64,000 nucleotides of DNA from Gallionellaceae bacterium (GTDB lineage Bacteria > Pseudomonadota > Gammaproteobacteria > Burkholderiales > Thiobacillaceae). Where the stretch lies: the NCBI GenBank assembly GCA_028714875.1, contig JAQTLN010000020.1:1-64000 (forward strand). The letters run 5' to 3'. How positions within the stretch are numbered: position 1 is the first letter of the stretch; the number at the start of each line of letters is the position of its first letter. Below, piece by piece: positions 16,343-27,955 of this stretch. A program made the position numbers and the translations under genes. The notes beneath the pieces were generated by a model. The model ran no database searches. It had not been told where the DNA came from and saw only the letters and a program-made list of their open reading frames with translations.

Positions 16343-18355
16343 TCAGGCCCGCGCGAACAGGGTGGCCAGCAGCAGCACACCGATGATCATGGCGAAGGCG
16401 TAGTGGTAGATGTAACCGGATTGGATGCGGCGCACGATGCTGGCGATCTTGCCGACCAGATGGGCGGAGCCGTTCACCACCCAGCCGTCGATTGCTTTCA
16501 CGTCACCCCAACGCCACAGGCGGCCACCCAGCATGCGGGCGCCACCGGCGAAGAACCAGTCGTTGAAAATATCGAAGCCGTATTTCTGGTCCAGTATCAG
16601 GTAGATCAGGCTGAACCGTTTCTGGATCGCGGCGGGAATATCTGGCCGCTTCATGTAGAAGAACCAGGACAAGCCGACGCCCGCCGCCGCCAGCAGGAAC
16701 GGCAGGCTGGACAAGGCATGCAGGGCCATCGCGGCGGCACCATGGAAGTGGTGTTGCAACTCATGCATGGCGCCATGTCGTTCCGCGACCTGAATGGCAT
16801 GGCCGAACCAGTCGCCGAACAACATGGGTTCGATGACGATATAGCCGATCACCAGGGAAGGAATCGCCAACAGAACCAGCGGCAGCGTCACCACCCAGGG
16901 CGTCTCGCGCGGGCAGCTATGGCCGCCATGATGGTGGCCATGCGCGTCCCCATTCTTGTCAGCCTCATGGTCGTGGGTGTCGTGCGCGCACTTGAAGCGT
17001 TCCTTGCCGTGGAACACCAGGAAGTACATGCGGAAGGAGTAGAAGGCGGTGACGAACACCCCCAGCACGACGGCGAAATAGGCGAAGCCGGAACCGGGCA
17101 GACTGGAGAATTTCACCGCCTCGATGATCGAATCCTTGGAATAGAAACCAGACAGGAATGGCGTGCCGATCAGGGCCAGGGAACCGATCAGGGAAGTCAT
17201 CCAGGTAATAGGCATGTATTTGCGTAGGCCGCCCATGTTGCGGATGTCCTGGTCATGGTGCATGCCGATGATGACGGAGCCGGCGGCCAGGAACAGCAGT
17301 GCCTTGAAGAAAGCGTGGGTCATCAGGTGGAAGATCGCCACCGAGTAGGCGGAAGCACCCAGCGCCACGGTCATGTAGCCCAGCTGCGACAGCGTGGAAT
17401 ACGCCACGACCCGTTTGATGTCGTTCTGGATGATGCCGAGGAAGCCCATGAACAACGCGGTGATGGCGCCGATCACCATGACGAATGACAGAGCGATGTC
17501 GGACAACTCGAACAACGGCGACATGCGCGCCACCATGAAGATGCCGGCGGTCACCATGGTCGCCGCGTGGATCAGCGCGGAAATCGGGGTGGGGCCTTCC
17601 ATCGAGTCGGGCAGCCAGACATGCAGCGGGAACTGCGCCGACTTGCCCATCGCGCCGACGAACAGCAGGATGCAGATCACCGCCATCAGTGGCCAGGAAT
17701 GGCCCTCGATCAGGCTGATCTCCTGGTTGGCCAAGTGCGGCGCCATCTGGAATACCTGCTGGTAATCGAGGCTGCCGAAGTAAGCCAGCACCATGCCGAT
17801 ACCGAGGAGGAAGCCGAAATCGCCGACACGGTTGACCAGGAAGGCTTTCAGGTTGGCGTAGATCGCCGTCTCGCGTGTGTACCAGAAACCGATCAGCAGA
17901 TACGACACCAGACCCACCGCTTCCCAGCCGAAGAACAACTGCAGGAAATTGTTGCTCATCACCAGCATCAGCATGGAGAAGGTGAACAGCGAGATGTAGC
18001 TGAAGAAACGCTGGTAGCCGGGGTCGTCCGCCATGTAGCCGATGGTGTAGATGTGCACCATGAGCGAGACGAAAGTCACCACCAGCATCATCACGGCGGT
18101 GAGGCGGTCGATGAGGAAGCCGATCTCCAGGGTAACGTCGCCCGACGTCAGCCAGGTGTAGATCGTGCCGTTGAAGGTATTGCCGGCTTGCACGTCCTGG
18201 AATACCGCCAGCGAGGCCAGCAGGGAAATCGCCACGCCGAGGATGGTGACCGTGTGCGCGCCAACGCGGCCTATCTGCTTGCCGAACAGGCCGGCGATGA
18301 TCGCCCCGACTAGCGGAGCCAGCGGAACGATGAGGTAAAGGGTTTTCATGTCCAT
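16343..18355 (-). CDS. nuoL: NADH-quinone oxidoreductase subunit L
   Basis: NuoL is the distal proton pump of complex I and carries the long lateral helix at its C-terminus. The 670-residue protein shows FFGWEAVGLVSYLLIGFW, GKSAQFPLHVWLPDSMEGPTP and IQNDIKRVVAYSTLSQLGYM. A histidine-rich cytoplasmic loop (HDTHDHEADKNGDAHGHHHGGH, about residues 465-490) follows the pumping core; such loops occur in some homologues and may bind metal incidentally. Two ATGs, two codons apart, can serve as the start. Confidence 0.98.
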   Translation of the reverse strand: MDMKTLYLIVPLAPLVGAIIAGLFGKQIGRVGAHTVTILGVAISLLASLAVFQDVQAGNTFNGTIYTWLTSGDVTLEIGFLIDRLTAVMMLVVTFVSLMVHIYTIGYMADDPGYQRFFSYISLFTFSMLMLVMSNNFLQLFFGWEAVGLVSYLLIGFWYTRETAIYANLKAFLVNRVGDFGFLLGIGMVLAYFGSLDYQQVFQMAPHLANQEISLIEGHSWPLMAVICILLFVGAMGKSAQFPLHVWLPDSMEGPTPISALIHAATMVTAGIFMVARMSPLFELSDIALSFVMVIGAITALFMGFLGIIQNDIKRVVAYSTLSQLGYMTVALGASAYSVAIFHLMTHAFFKALLFLAAGSVIIGMHHDQDIRNMGGLRKYMPITWMTSLIGSLALIGTPFLSGFYSKDSIIEAVKFSSLPGSGFAYFAVVLGVFVTAFYSFRMYFLVFHGKERFKCAHDTHDHEADKNGDAHGHHHGGHSCPRETPWVVTLPLVLLAIPSLVIGYIVIEPMLFGDWFGHAIQVAERHGAMHELQHHFHGAAAMALHALSSLPFLLAAAGVGLSWFFYMKRPDIPAAIQKRFSLIYLILDQKYGFDIFNDWFFAGGARMLGGRLWRWGDVKAIDGWVVNGSAHLVGKIASIVRRIQSGYIYHYAFAMIIGVLLLATLFARA

Positions 18356-18358
18356 GAT

Positions 18359-18664
18359 TTAACCCTTCAGACGATCGAGGTCGTCGACGTTGATGGTGCG
18401 CAGATTGCGGAACAGCACCACCAGGATGGCCAGGCCGATGGCGGATTCCGCCGCCGCCACGGTGAGGATGAAGAACACGAATACCTGGCCGGCCATGTCG
18501 TTGAGGTAATGCGAAAAGGCGACGAAGTTCATGTTCACCGCCAGCAGCATCAGCTCGATGGCCATAAGCAGAATGATCACGTTCTTGCGGTTCAGGAAGA
18601 TGCCCACCACGCTGATGGCGAACAACACGGCACCCAGGATGAGGTAATGGTTCAGACCGATCAT
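18359..18664 (-). CDS. nuoK: NADH-quinone oxidoreductase subunit K
   Basis: A 101-residue, three-helix membrane subunit of complex I linking the quinone site to the pumps. The two membrane glutamates are visible in [16 protein letters not shown] and [15 protein letters not shown]. It overlaps nuoJ by four bases (ATGA), indicating coupled translation, as expected for subunits needed one to one. Confidence 0.98.
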   Translation of the reverse strand: MIGLNHYLILGAVLFAISVVGIFLNRKNVIILLMAIELMLLAVNMNFVAFSHYLNDMAGQVFVFFILTVAAAESAIGLAILVVLFRNLRTINVDDLDRLKG

Positions 18665-19278
18665 TCCTCGTCCTCCTTCGGCGCTTCCGGTTTTTGTGAC
18701 TTGATGTTGACCATGTAGATGCGATCAGCGCGTTTCACCTTCACCTGCTCGCCCGGGTTGAGCCGCTTGCTGTCGCCGCGTTTGCGATGGGTCAACGTGA
18801 TGGCCGCGACCATCGCCACCAGCAGCAGCACCGCCGCCAGCTCGAAGGGGTAGACGTAAACCGTATAGAGCAGTCTCCCGAGTTCCTTGGTATTGCTGTA
18901 ATCGGCCGGCAGCGGCGCCGGCTCGGCCAGGCCGAGATCGGCCCCGCCCAGCACCATGACCATCTCCAGCACCATCAGGCCGGCCACCAGCAGACCCGCC
19001 GGCAGGTAATTCCAGAAACCCTTGCGCAATTCGGCGAGGTTGATGTCCAGCATCATCACCACGAACAGGAACAACACCATCACCGCGCCGATGTAGACCA
19101 GCACCAGGGTGATGGCGAGAAACTCGGCTTCCAGCAACATCCAGATGCCCGCCGCCGTGAAGAAAGCCAGCACCAGGGCCAGCGCGGAGTGCACCGGGTT
19201 GCGCGCGGTAATCACGCGCAGGGACGCCAACAGCAGGATGGCTGAAAAGACGTAAAAAACGAGGCTCTTGAATTCCAT
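18661..19278 (-). CDS. nuoJ: NADH-quinone oxidoreductase subunit J
   Basis: A 205-residue membrane subunit with five hydrophobic segments. The third ([20 protein letters not shown]) contains the conserved [11 protein letters not shown] pi-bulge region that changes shape during catalysis. A charged cytoplasmic tail of about 40 residues ([21 protein letters not shown]...EDEE) extends the C-terminus, as in betaproteobacterial homologues. Confidence 0.97.
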   Translation of the reverse strand: MEFKSLVFYVFSAILLLASLRVITARNPVHSALALVLAFFTAAGIWMLLEAEFLAITLVLVYIGAVMVLFLFVVMMLDINLAELRKGFWNYLPAGLLVAGLMVLEMVMVLGGADLGLAEPAPLPADYSNTKELGRLLYTVYVYPFELAAVLLLVAMVAAITLTHRKRGDSKRLNPGEQVKVKRADRIYMVNIKSQKPEAPKEDEE

Positions 19279-19289
19279 GTGCTTATCCG

Positions 19290-19793
19290 TCAGCGGTACT
19301 TGGCATCGACCGCGCGATCGCGCGCGATCTGTTCTTCGTACTGGTCACCCACCGCCAGAAGTTTTTCCTTGGTGTAGTAAAGGTCGCCGCGCTGTTCCCC
19401 GTGGTATTCCAGGATGCGCGTCTCGACGATGGCGTCCACCGGACAGGCTTCCTCGCAGAAGCCGCAGAAGATGCACTTGGTCAGGTCGATGTCATAGACC
19501 GTGGTGCGGCGCGATGTTGCTCCATTGCCATCGTCGCGCTGTTCGGACTCGATCTTGATCGCCATCGCCGGACACACTGCCTCGCACAGTTTGCAGGCAA
19601 TGCAGCGCTCCTCGCCATTGGCATAGCGGCGTTGCGCGTGCAGACCGCGAAAGCGCGGCGATTGCGGGGTCTTTTCTTCCGGGAACTGCACCGTGATCTT
19701 GTGCGCGAACAGGTTGCGGCCGGTCAGGGCCATGCCGCGCAGCAGTTCGGTGAGCAGGAAGGTATCGAGGAAGGACTTGATGCCGTTGAACAT
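19290..19793 (-). CDS. nuoI: NADH-quinone oxidoreductase subunit I
   Basis: NuoI carries iron-sulfur clusters N6a and N6b, passing electrons towards N2. The 167-residue product has two CxxCxxCxxxCP motifs: [12 protein letters not shown] near residue 63 and [16 protein letters not shown] near residue 103. An amphipathic N-terminal helix docks it to the membrane. The 135-base gap on its upstream side (towards nuoH) is largely a dispersed palindromic repeat. Confidence 0.98.
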   Translation of the reverse strand: MFNGIKSFLDTFLLTELLRGMALTGRNLFAHKITVQFPEEKTPQSPRFRGLHAQRRYANGEERCIACKLCEAVCPAMAIKIESEQRDDGNGATSRRTTVYDIDLTKCIFCGFCEEACPVDAIVETRILEYHGEQRGDLYYTKEKLLAVGDQYEEQIARDRAVDAKYR

Positions 19794-19837
19794 GGTCGTC
19801 CTCGTTAACGTGGACGTCGCGCGAGCGACGCTTGAAG

Positions 19838-19875
19838 CTCCCCTCTCCTCCTGGGAGAGGGGCTGGGGGTGAGGG
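19838..19875. repeat. CCCTCTCC-type palindromic repeat between nuoH and nuoI
   Basis: CCCCTCTCC-TCCT-GGGAGAGGGG followed by CTGGGGGTGAGGG, a member of the same family as the element in pgpA. It sits in the widest gap of the nuo operon. No promoter or terminator T-run accompanies it, so the operon is probably still read through. Confidence 0.75.
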
Positions 19876-19928
19876 AACGGGCATGGCGCGCGGTGTTCAA
19901 CATGAGTGATGTCCTCGATCCATGCCTG

Positions 19929-20957
19929 TTAGTGGAACAGGTAGCCGTAGGGCGTCTGCATGGCGGCGCCGACGACGACGATCCAGACCAGGGTCACCGG
20001 AATGAACACCTTCCAGCCCAGCCGCATGATCTGGTCATAGCGATAGCGCGGGAAGGTGGCGCGGAACCAGAGGAACAGGAACAGCACAAAGCTCATCTTC
20101 GCGCCGATCCAGATGATGCTGTCCGGCAGGAACGGGAACGGCGACAGCCAGCCCCCCAGGAACAGGATGCTGGTGAGGCCCGCGACCAGGATCATGTTGG
20201 CGTATTCGGCCAGGAAGAACACGGCGAAGGCCATGCCGGAATATTCCACATGGAAGCCGGCGACGATCTCGGACTCGCCTTCCGCCACGTCGAACGGCGC
20301 GCGGTTGAGTTCCGCCACGCCGGACACCAGGTAGACGATGAACAGCGGGAACAAGGGCAGCCAGTACCAGTGCCAGAAGCCGCCTTCCTGGGCTTTGACG
20401 ATTTCGGTCAGGTTCAGGCTCTGCGCGCACATCAGCACGCCCACCAGCGCGAAACCCATGGCGATTTCATAGGACACGATCTGCGCCGAGGAACGCAGGG
20501 CGCCGAGGAAGGCGTACTTGGAGTTGGATGCCCAGCCGGCGATGACCACGCCATACACACCCATCGAGGTGATGGCCATGACGTAGAGCAGTCCGGCGTT
20601 GACGTTGGCCAGGACCAGCGTCTCGGTGAACGGGAACACCGCCCAGGCCGCCAGCGCCGGCGCGAGCACCAGCACCGGGCCGAGGATGAACAGACCCTTG
20701 TTGGCGCCGCTGGGGATGATGATTTCCTTCATCAACAGCTTGAGGCCGTCGGCGATGGGTTGCAGCAGGCCTAGCGGCCCGACCCGGTTGGGGCCGATAC
20801 GCACCTGCATGTAGCCGATGACCTTGCGTTCGGCATAAGTCAGATAGGCCACGCCGATCATCAGGGGCGCGACGATGGCGATGATCTTGACCAGAGTCCA
20901 GATCGGCAGCCAGGCGGGGCCGAGCAGTTCGACCAGGGGAGCGAGCATTGCTTCCAT
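19929..20957 (-). CDS. nuoH: NADH-quinone oxidoreductase subunit H
   Basis: NuoH forms the membrane part of the quinone chamber. The 342-residue product has eight or nine membrane helices and the conserved loop sequences [20 protein letters not shown] near residue 45 and [24 protein letters not shown] near residue 205, whose glutamates line the quinone path. It lies one base after nuoG. Confidence 0.98.
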   Translation of the reverse strand: MEAMLAPLVELLGPAWLPIWTLVKIIAIVAPLMIGVAYLTYAERKVIGYMQVRIGPNRVGPLGLLQPIADGLKLLMKEIIIPSGANKGLFILGPVLVLAPALAAWAVFPFTETLVLANVNAGLLYVMAITSMGVYGVVIAGWASNSKYAFLGALRSSAQIVSYEIAMGFALVGVLMCAQSLNLTEIVKAQEGGFWHWYWLPLFPLFIVYLVSGVAELNRAPFDVAEGESEIVAGFHVEYSGMAFAVFFLAEYANMILVAGLTSILFLGGWLSPFPFLPDSIIWIGAKMSFVLFLFLWFRATFPRYRYDQIMRLGWKVFIPVTLVWIVVVGAAMQTPYGYLFH

Positions 20958-20958
20958 A

Positions 20959-23313
20959 TCAGGCTTTCTCCACGCTCACGGGGCCGAGGCGGGCACCCAG
21001 GGTGGCGGTCAGAGGGTGCGCGGCGGCCACCCGCACAGCATCGACCGCGAGGCGGTCATCCCGGCGCACCGGCAGGATGGCTTCGGCGCCACCTTGGCGC
21101 ACTCGCACCATGCCGCCTTCGGCAAGCCCCAGGCCGGTCAGCAACTCGCTGCCGATCCAGATCACCGGGACGGCGGCGTCCACGGTCGCCTGCAAAGCGG
21201 GAGCGCGACGCACGATGGGGTCGAGTTGGTACAGCGGGGTTTCTCCCACGCGCTCGATACCGCCCGCGATGTCGAGGCCAACCAGTACGGTCGAAGTCGG
21301 GCTGTTGTTCAGGCTGGCGCTGAAATCCGACGGCAACGCGTCGGCCCGCACGGATTCCGCCGTGTCGTAGTCGAATCCGCCCAGGCTCAGCAGGTTGCCC
21401 AGCACGCGCAACACCTTCCAGGCGGGTCGCGCCTCGCCTTGCGGCTTGACCACGCCGTGGAAGCTTTGCGGGCGGCCTTCCATATTGACGAAGCTGCCGG
21501 CGGTTTCCGTGAATGGCGCGATGGGAAGCAGCACATCAGCGTATTCCAGCGCGGCGGTCTTGAACGCGCTCAGCGCGACCACGAACTCGGCGCCATGCAG
21601 GGCGACCGTGGCCGCGGCGGCATCATAGGCATCCAGCTCCGGTTCGGCGCCGAGCAACACATAGGCGGATAAAGTGGCGGCGCCCGGTTCGGCCAGCATC
21701 CCGGCGGCGCCAAGGCCCGCGGGGCCGGGCAGCACACCCACCAGTTGCGCGCCGACGCTGTTGGCGGCGGGAGAGAGGAAACCCAGTGTCGCGCCGGCGG
21801 CGGTGGCGATGGCCTGCGCCAAGGCATGCAGTCCGTCGCTGGCGGGATGGTTCTGCGCCAGGGCGCCGAGCAAAACGGCTTTCTTTTCGCCACCGCTGTT
21901 GCCACTGAGCAAACTGGCGGCGATGGCGCGAGCGGCGTCACCGGCGACGGCCAGGGAAACCGCGCCGGCCACCGCGCCGAGATCGGCGCCGGCTTCCTGC
22001 ATGGCTTTGCCGATCTGCGCCAGAGCATTCAGCCACGCACCCGGCTTGGCGATCAGGCGGGCATTCACCTTGCACAGCAGGTCGTCACCGACCGCATGCA
22101 CGACGTTGAGTTGCGCGCCGCGCTTGACCGCCTGGCGCAGGCGCTGCGCGACCAAAGGCTGTTCCTGGCGGATCGTGGCGCCGACCAGCAGGACGCGATC
22201 CAGCGTATCGAGCTCGGCGACCGGCAGGCCCAGCCAGCGGGCTCCGCCAGCAACGGGGGTATCAGCCTGGGCCAGGCGATGATCGATGTTTTCCGTGCCG
22301 AGGCCACGCATCAGCTTGGTGAAGAGATACAACTCCTCGACCGTCTGGTGTGGCGAGGCCAATGCGCCAATCGCGGCCGCGCCCTTGCTTTCGCGGATAT
22401 GGCCGAGACGGTCGGCGACGTGTTCCAGAGCTTCGCGCCAACTCGCTTCACGCCAATGCCCGTTCTGCTTGAGCATCGGCGTGGTCAGGCGTTGCTCCGT
22501 ATTCAATGCCTCATAGCTGTAACGGTCGCGGTCGGCGATCCAGCATTCGTTGATGGGCTCAAAGTCCCGCGGCACCACGCGCAGGACGCGGTTGTCCTTC
22601 ACATGCACCTGGAGGTTGGCGCCGAGACCGTCGTGCGGACTTACCGACTTCCTGCGCGAGAGTTCCCAGGAGCGCGCGGAATAGCGGAATGGTTTGGAAG
22701 TCAGCGCGCCGACCGGGCAAAGCTCGATGACGTTGCCGGAGAGTTCGTGGCTGACCTGGGTTTCCAGGAACGGCATGACCTCCATGTGCTCGCCGCGACC
22801 GGGCATGCCCAGTTCCATCAGGCCGGCGATTTCCTGGCCGAAACGCACGCAGCGGCTGCAATGAATGCAACGCGTCATGTCGGTGGCGATCAGCGGGCCG
22901 AGGTCTTTCTCTTTCACCACGCGCTTGGGTTCGCTATAGCGCGAAGCGGAGCCGCCGTAACCGACGGCGATGTCCTGCAACTGGCACTCGCCGCCCTGGT
23001 CGCAGATCGGGCAGTCGAGCGGGTGGTTGATCAGGAGGAACTCCATCACGCCTTGCTGCGCGGTGATGGCCTTGGGTGAACGGGTCATCACCTTCATGCC
23101 GTCGGTCACCGGGGTGGCGCAAGCGGGCAGCGGTTTCGGCGCTTTCTCCACTTCCACCAGGCACATGCGGCAACTGGCGGCGATGGACAGCTTCTTGTGG
23201 TAGCAGAAATGCGGAATGACGATGCCGGCTTGATGCGCGGCATCCATCACCGTCGCCCCGGCTGCGATCTCGATCTTCTTGCCGTCAATTTCGATCAAGG
23301 GCATATCAGACAC
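20959..23313 (-). CDS. nuoG: NADH-quinone oxidoreductase subunit G
   Basis: The largest peripheral subunit of complex I (784 residues), holding one [2Fe-2S] and several [4Fe-4S] clusters. The N-terminus gives CYHKK...CRMCLVE...C for the binuclear cluster, then [18 protein letters not shown] with its histidine ligand, [10 protein letters not shown] and [13 protein letters not shown]. The rest is the molybdopterin-oxidoreductase-like domain without cofactor. The long C-terminal part is alanine-rich and less conserved, as usual. It overlaps nuoF by eight bases; a second ATG at 23304 could be the start. Confidence 0.97.
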   Translation of the reverse strand: MSDMPLIEIDGKKIEIAAGATVMDAAHQAGIVIPHFCYHKKLSIAASCRMCLVEVEKAPKPLPACATPVTDGMKVMTRSPKAITAQQGVMEFLLINHPLDCPICDQGGECQLQDIAVGYGGSASRYSEPKRVVKEKDLGPLIATDMTRCIHCSRCVRFGQEIAGLMELGMPGRGEHMEVMPFLETQVSHELSGNVIELCPVGALTSKPFRYSARSWELSRRKSVSPHDGLGANLQVHVKDNRVLRVVPRDFEPINECWIADRDRYSYEALNTEQRLTTPMLKQNGHWREASWREALEHVADRLGHIRESKGAAAIGALASPHQTVEELYLFTKLMRGLGTENIDHRLAQADTPVAGGARWLGLPVAELDTLDRVLLVGATIRQEQPLVAQRLRQAVKRGAQLNVVHAVGDDLLCKVNARLIAKPGAWLNALAQIGKAMQEAGADLGAVAGAVSLAVAGDAARAIAASLLSGNSGGEKKAVLLGALAQNHPASDGLHALAQAIATAAGATLGFLSPAANSVGAQLVGVLPGPAGLGAAGMLAEPGAATLSAYVLLGAEPELDAYDAAAATVALHGAEFVVALSAFKTAALEYADVLLPIAPFTETAGSFVNMEGRPQSFHGVVKPQGEARPAWKVLRVLGNLLSLGGFDYDTAESVRADALPSDFSASLNNSPTSTVLVGLDIAGGIERVGETPLYQLDPIVRRAPALQATVDAAVPVIWIGSELLTGLGLAEGGMVRVRQGGAEAILPVRRDDRLAVDAVRVAAAHPLTATLGARLGPVSVEKA

Positions 23314-24592
23314 CCACCATGCAGCGTTTGTTTTCGATGTGGTACTCGAACTCTTTGCGGAAATGCTTCACGAAGCTGGCGACCGGACCCACCGCCGCCT
23401 CGCCGAGCGCGCAGATGGTGTTGCCGCCGATGTTCTTGCCGATGCGCAACAGTTCATCCAGATCTTCCGGGCGCCCCTTGCCATGCTCGATGCGATGGAC
23501 GATGCGATAAAGCCAGCCGGTTCCCTCGCGGCAGGGCGTGCACTGGCCGCAGGATTCCTCGAAATAGAAGTAGGACAGGCGCTCCAGGGCTTTCACCATG
23601 CAGACGCTGTCGTCCATCACGATCACCGCGCCGGAACCCAGCATGGAGCCGGCCTTGGCGATGGAATCGAAGTCCAGGGTGCAGGCCATCATCACGTCGG
23701 CGGGCAACACCGGGGCGGAGGAGCCGCCGGGGATCACCGCTTTCAGTGTGTGCCCCGCGCGCACACCGCCGGCCATGTCCAGCAGGTCGGCGAACGGAGT
23801 GCCGAGCGGAATCTCGTAGTTGCCGGGCTTGTTGACGTGGCCGGAGATGGAAAAGATTTTGGAGCCACCGTTGTTGGGCTTGCCCAGTTCCAGGAAGGCC
23901 TGGCCGCCGTGGCGCATGATCCAGGGGATCGAAGCCAGGGTTTCGGTGTTGTTGATCGTGGTCGGCTTGCCGTAGAGGCCATAGCTGGCGGGGAACGGCG
24001 GCTTGAAGCGCGGCTGCCCTTTTTTGCCTTCGATAGATTCCAGCAGCGCGGTTTCCTCGCCACAGATATAGGCGCCGTAACCATGATGCGCGTGTAGGTC
24101 GAAATCCCAACCGGAGCCCAGGATGTTCTTGCCCAGGAAACCGGCGGCGCGCGCCTCGATCAGCGCGCGCTCCCAGGATTGATATTCCTCGAAGATTTCA
24201 CCGTGGATGTAGTTGTAACCCGCCACCGCGCCCAACGTGTATCCGGCGATGATCATGCCCTCGATGAGCTGATGCGGGTTGAAGCGGACGATGTCGCGAT
24301 CCTTGAAGGTGCCCGGCTCGCCCTCGTCGGTGTTGCACACCACGTATTTGTCACCAGGGAAATTGCGCGGCATGAAGCTCCACTTCAGGCCGGTTGGGAA
24401 ACCGGCGCCGCCGCGACCGCGCAGCGCGCTGGTCTTGACTTCGGCGATGACGGCTTCGGCCGGCGTTTTTTCGGCGAGGATTTTCTTCAGCGCTTCATAA
24501 CCGCCATTGGCCGTGTAGGTGGCCAACGAGGCGGGTTCGGAATGTTGCAGCGTCCAGAGACAGACCTGAGTGTCGGGCGTGTTCAAACTCAT
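23306..24592 (-). CDS. nuoF: NADH-quinone oxidoreductase subunit F
   Basis: NuoF binds NADH and FMN and carries cluster N3. The 428-residue product has [17 protein letters not shown] near residue 60 (NADH binding), the FMN-site segment [15 protein letters not shown], and the cluster ligands [11 protein letters not shown] with a distant cysteine ([10 protein letters not shown]). Its ATG overlaps the nuoE stop (ATGA). Confidence 0.98.
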   Translation of the reverse strand: MSLNTPDTQVCLWTLQHSEPASLATYTANGGYEALKKILAEKTPAEAVIAEVKTSALRGRGGAGFPTGLKWSFMPRNFPGDKYVVCNTDEGEPGTFKDRDIVRFNPHQLIEGMIIAGYTLGAVAGYNYIHGEIFEEYQSWERALIEARAAGFLGKNILGSGWDFDLHAHHGYGAYICGEETALLESIEGKKGQPRFKPPFPASYGLYGKPTTINNTETLASIPWIMRHGGQAFLELGKPNNGGSKIFSISGHVNKPGNYEIPLGTPFADLLDMAGGVRAGHTLKAVIPGGSSAPVLPADVMMACTLDFDSIAKAGSMLGSGAVIVMDDSVCMVKALERLSYFYFEESCGQCTPCREGTGWLYRIVHRIEHGKGRPEDLDELLRIGKNIGGNTICALGEAAVGPVASFVKHFRKEFEYHIENKRCMVGV

Positions 24593-25062
24593 TTCATTTC
24601 GTCCAGGAGTTTGTCCACCGATTCCGGCGTCAGGTGGTCATGCATCTTGTGGTTGTTGTGCAGACACAGGGGGCCGTGGCCGCAGGCGCCCATGCACTCG
24701 CCTTCCTTCAGGGTGTAGCGGCCATCCGCCGTGGTCTCGCCGAAGCCGATGCCCAGCTTGCCTTGCATGTGCTCGGCAATCTTGTCGGCGCCTTGCAACT
24801 GGCAAGGCAGATTGGTGCACAGCGTGACCTTGTTGCGGCCGACCGGCGCCAGGTCGTACATGTTGTAGAAGGTAGCGACCTCATAGGCGGCGATGGCCGG
24901 CATGGCGAGGTAGTGGGCGACGAACTCGATGGTGTCGCGTGACAACCAGCCCAATTCGTTCTGGGCGATGCGCAAGGCCGCCATCACCGCCGACTGCTTC
25001 TGGTCGGACGGGTACTTGGTCAACTCGTGGTCGATCTGGGCGAGGGATTCAGCGGAAAGCAT
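24589..25062 (-). CDS. nuoE: NADH-quinone oxidoreductase subunit E
   Basis: A 157-residue thioredoxin-fold subunit carrying the [2Fe-2S] cluster N1a. The ligands appear as CTNLPC (Cx4C) near residue 83 and [10 protein letters not shown] (Cx3C) near residue 125. It lies 20 bases after nuoD and overlaps nuoF by four. Confidence 0.98.
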   Translation of the reverse strand: MLSAESLAQIDHELTKYPSDQKQSAVMAALRIAQNELGWLSRDTIEFVAHYLAMPAIAAYEVATFYNMYDLAPVGRNKVTLCTNLPCQLQGADKIAEHMQGKLGIGFGETTADGRYTLKEGECMGACGHGPLCLHNNHKMHDHLTPESVDKLLDEMK

Positions 25063-25082
25063 TGTTCGTTTTTACCTATCGC

Positions 25083-26360
25083 TTATCTGTCTATATCGCC
25101 GAACACGATGTCCAGGGTGCCGATGATGGCCACCACGTCGGCGATCATGTGGCCACGCGACATTTCATCAAGGCCGGCCAGATGCGAGAAACCGGGCGCG
25201 CGCAGCTTGAGGCGGTAGGGCTTGTTGGCGCCGTCGGAGATCATGTAGACGCCGAACTCGCCCTTGGAATGCTCCACCGCCGCGTAACACTCGCCTTCCG
25301 GCACGTGCATGCCTTCAGTGAACAGCTTGAAGTGGTGGATCAGCTCTTCCATGTTGGACTTCATGGCCTCGCGCGAAGGCGGCGCGACCTTGTGGTTGTC
25401 GCTGATCACCGGGCCGGCGCCTTTGGTGGCATCAGTCTTCAACCAGGCCACACACTGCTGAATGATGCGGTTCGACTGGCGCATTTCTTCCATACGCACC
25501 AGGTAACGGTCATAGCTGTCGCCGGTACGGCCGATGGGTATCTCGAAATCGAGTTTGTCGTACACCGCATAGGGCTGCATCTTGCGCAGGTCCCAGACGA
25601 TGCCGGAACCACGCAGCATGGGGCCGGTGAAGCCCAGCGCCTTGGCGCGGTCGGCGTCGACCACGCCGATGCCGACGGTGCGCTGCTTCCAGATGCGGTT
25701 GTCGGTGAGCAGGGTTTCATACTCGTCGACATAACCGAAGAAGCGGCGGCTGAAATCCTCGATGAAATCGAGCACGCTGCCCTGGCGGTTTTCGTTGAGG
25801 CGGCGCAGGTCGGATTCGTTCTTCTTCTTGCTGGCCTGGTATTGCGGCATCGCATCCGGCAGATCGCGGTAGACGCCACCGGGACGATAGTAGGCCGCGT
25901 GCATGCGCGCGCCTGTCACCGCCTCGTAGACGTCCATCAGGTCTTCCCGCTCGCGGAAGGCGTAGAGGAAGACGGTCATGGCGCCGATGTCGAGCGCGTG
26001 GGTGCCGAGCCAGAGCAGGTGATTCAGAATGCGGGTGATCTCGTCGAACATCACGCGGATGTATTGCGCGCGTTCCGGCACCTCGATGCCCATCAGGCGC
26101 TCGATCGCCATGCAGTAGGCATGCTCGTTCTGCATCATGGACATGTAGTCCAGGCGGTCCATGTAGGGCACGTTTTGCAGGAAAGTGCGGGTTTCCGCCA
26201 ACTTCTCGGTGCCGCGATGGAGCAGGCCGATGTGCGGGTCGGCGCGTTCGATCACTTCGCCGTCCAGCTCCAGCACCAGACGCAGCACGCCGTGCGCGGC
26301 CGGGTGCTGCGGACCAAAGTTGATGGTGTAGTTGCGGATTTCAGCGGTGGAGGCGGTCAT
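25083..26360 (-). CDS. nuoD: NADH-quinone oxidoreductase subunit D
   Basis: NuoD is the 49-kDa type subunit forming the quinone site with NuoB. Starting at ATG 26360 the product is 425 residues, beginning [28 protein letters not shown], with the conserved [19 protein letters not shown] and the C-terminal VFGDIDR. The upstream open frame is shadow of nuoC. The ATG shares one base with the nuoC stop (TGATG), so the two are translationally coupled. Confidence 0.98.
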   Translation of the reverse strand: MTASTAEIRNYTINFGPQHPAAHGVLRLVLELDGEVIERADPHIGLLHRGTEKLAETRTFLQNVPYMDRLDYMSMMQNEHAYCMAIERLMGIEVPERAQYIRVMFDEITRILNHLLWLGTHALDIGAMTVFLYAFREREDLMDVYEAVTGARMHAAYYRPGGVYRDLPDAMPQYQASKKKNESDLRRLNENRQGSVLDFIEDFSRRFFGYVDEYETLLTDNRIWKQRTVGIGVVDADRAKALGFTGPMLRGSGIVWDLRKMQPYAVYDKLDFEIPIGRTGDSYDRYLVRMEEMRQSNRIIQQCVAWLKTDATKGAGPVISDNHKVAPPSREAMKSNMEELIHHFKLFTEGMHVPEGECYAAVEHSKGEFGVYMISDGANKPYRLKLRAPGFSHLAGLDEMSRGHMIADVVAIIGTLDIVFGDIDR

Positions 26361-26956
26361 CACGCGGCCCCGTAGTTGTCTTCGCGCACGATGCGCGGGG
26401 TCACGACACGTGGCTCGATGCTCACCGGCTGATACACCACGCGCTTGAGTTCCGGGTCGTAACGCATTTCCACGTGGCCGGAAATCGGGAAGTCCTTGCG
26501 GAAGGGATGACCGATGAAGCCGTAGTCGGTGAGGATGCGGCGCAGATCGGGATGCCCATCGAAAACGATGCCGAACAGGTCGAAGGCCTCGCGCTCGAAC
26601 CAGTTCACCGCCGGCCAAATTTCCATCAGGGAAGGCAGGATGGGCAATTCATCATCGGCGCAGAAAGTACGCACGCGCAGACGGTGATTGCGCTTGATCG
26701 ACAACAGATTCAGCACCACGGCAAAGCGCTGGCCTGCCCATTCACCGTCCTTGTAAGTGGAATAATCGACGCCACAGAGGTCCATCATCAGATCGAAGGC
26801 CAGCACGGGGGTGTCGCGCAAGGTCGCGCAAACTTCCAGCCAGTCGCCGACCGGCACCTCGATGGTGATCTGCTCCTGCGCGATCTTGCTGGTCAGAACC
26901 TTGTCGCCAAGCGTATCGATAACACGCTCAAGCAGGACTTCCGGAGTCAAAGGCAT
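26360..26956 (-). CDS. nuoC: NADH-quinone oxidoreductase subunit C
   Basis: A 198-residue 30-kDa-type structural subunit of the peripheral arm. The signature [29 protein letters not shown] lies near residue 120, followed by GHPFRKDFP and a tail ending in an [11 protein letters not shown] segment. It is a separate gene from nuoD, unlike the fused form in enterobacteria. Confidence 0.98.
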   Translation of the reverse strand: MPLTPEVLLERVIDTLGDKVLTSKIAQEQITIEVPVGDWLEVCATLRDTPVLAFDLMMDLCGVDYSTYKDGEWAGQRFAVVLNLLSIKRNHRLRVRTFCADDELPILPSLMEIWPAVNWFEREAFDLFGIVFDGHPDLRRILTDYGFIGHPFRKDFPISGHVEMRYDPELKRVVYQPVSIEPRVVTPRIVREDNYGAA

Positions 26957-26971
26957 GGGTGCGTGATCCTG

Positions 26972-27445
26972 TCAGCGGGCAATGGTGCTGGTACGGCGGA
27001 TTTTTTTCTGCAACTGGATCAATCCGTACAGCAACGCTTCCGCCGTGGGCGGGCAACCCGGCACATAAATATCCACCGGCACGATGCGGTCGCAACCGCG
27101 TACCACGGAGTAGGAATAGTGGTAGTAGCCGCCGCCATTGGCACAGGAACCCATCGAGATCACCCAGCGCGGCTCGGCCATCTGGTCGTAGACCTTGCGC
27201 AATGCCGGCGCCATCTTGTTGCACAGGGTGCCGGCGACAATCATCAGATCAGACTGGCGCGGACTCGGGCGGAACACGATGCCGAAGCGATCGAGGTCAT
27301 AACGGGAAGCGCCTGCCTGCATCATCTCGATGGCGCAGCAGGCCAGACCAAAAGTCATCGGCCACAGGGAGCCGGTACGGGTGTAATTCACCACCGCGTC
27401 GACACTGGTGGTGACAAAACCTTTTTCCAGAATGCCTTCGATACT
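26972..27445 (-). CDS. nuoB: NADH-quinone oxidoreductase subunit B
   Basis: NuoB holds the terminal cluster N2 next to the quinone site. The 157-residue product starts [11 protein letters not shown] at ATG 27445 and shows LACCAIEMM (tandem cysteines), [40 protein letters not shown] with the remaining two cysteine ligands. The frame open upstream of 27445 overlaps nuoA and is not used. Confidence 0.98.
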   Translation of the reverse strand, partial: SIEGILEKGFVTTSVDAVVNYTRTGSLWPMTFGLACCAIEMMQAGASRYDLDRFGIVFRPSPRQSDLMIVAGTLCNKMAPALRKVYDQMAEPRWVISMGSCANGGGYYHYSYSVVRGCDRIVPVDIYVPGCPPTAEALLYGLIQLQKKIRRTSTIAR

Positions 27446-27452
27446 CATGTCG

Positions 27453-27809
27453 TCATTCCCAATCCAGGGCGCCCCGCATCCACTCGTAGACGAAGCCCAC
27501 CACGAGGACGCCAAGGAAAATCATCATGGAAACAAAACCGAACAGCCCGATCTCCTCCAGCACCACGGCCCAGGGAAAGAGAAAGGCGATTTCCAGATCG
27601 AACAGGATGAACAGGATGGCCACCAGGTAATAGCGCACGTCGAACTTCATGCGCGCATCCTCGAAGGCCTCGAAGCCACATTCGTAAGGAGAGTTTTTTT
27701 CCGCGTCCGGCTTATGCGGGGCGAGCACGAAACCGGCGACCATGGGGCCGACGCCAACGGCCAGACCCACCAGGATGAACATCAGAACCGGAAAATAATT
27801 TTCAAGCAT
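27453..27809 (-). CDS. nuoA: NADH-quinone oxidoreductase subunit A
   Basis: First gene of the complex I operon; a 118-residue, three-helix membrane subunit. The family blocks [41 protein letters not shown] are intact. The ATG at 27809 ([11 protein letters not shown]) is preferred: it matches homologues and has GGGGGAG just upstream. An earlier in-frame codon at 27833 would add eight unlikely residues. Confidence 0.98.
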   Translation of the reverse strand: MLENYFPVLMFILVGLAVGVGPMVAGFVLAPHKPDAEKNSPYECGFEAFEDARMKFDVRYYLVAILFILFDLEIAFLFPWAVVLEEIGLFGFVSMMIFLGVLVVGFVYEWMRGALDWE

Positions 27810-27853
27810 GACTCCCCCGAATGGCACATTCACACTACGCCAAGAAGGCGCGC

Positions 27854-27882
27854 AGTCTAGGCTTTCAGTAACCTTACGTCAA
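27854..27882 (-). promoter_or_regulatory. sigma70-like promoter of the nuoA-N operon
   Basis: On the minus strand TTGACG (27877-27882) and TAGACT (27854-27859) are 17 bases apart. It is the only good promoter seen for the 14-gene operon and lies directly after the terminator of the tpiA-secG-tRNA unit, about 45 bases before the nuoA start. Confidence 0.72.
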
Positions 27883-27886
27883 GGCG

Positions 27887-27921
27887 ACAAAAAACAAAAA
27901 ACCCATTGGTATCAATGGGTT
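27887..27921 (-). terminator. Rho-independent terminator after tRNA-Leu
   Basis: On the minus strand AACCCATT-GATACC-AATGGGTT forms an 8-bp stem, followed by TTTTT, G and a further T-rich run. It ends the tpiA-secG-tRNA-Leu transcript just before the nuo promoter. Confidence 0.93.
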
Positions 27922-27955
27922 ATTAAATGGTTTGAGGGAATATAAAGAAATTCGA

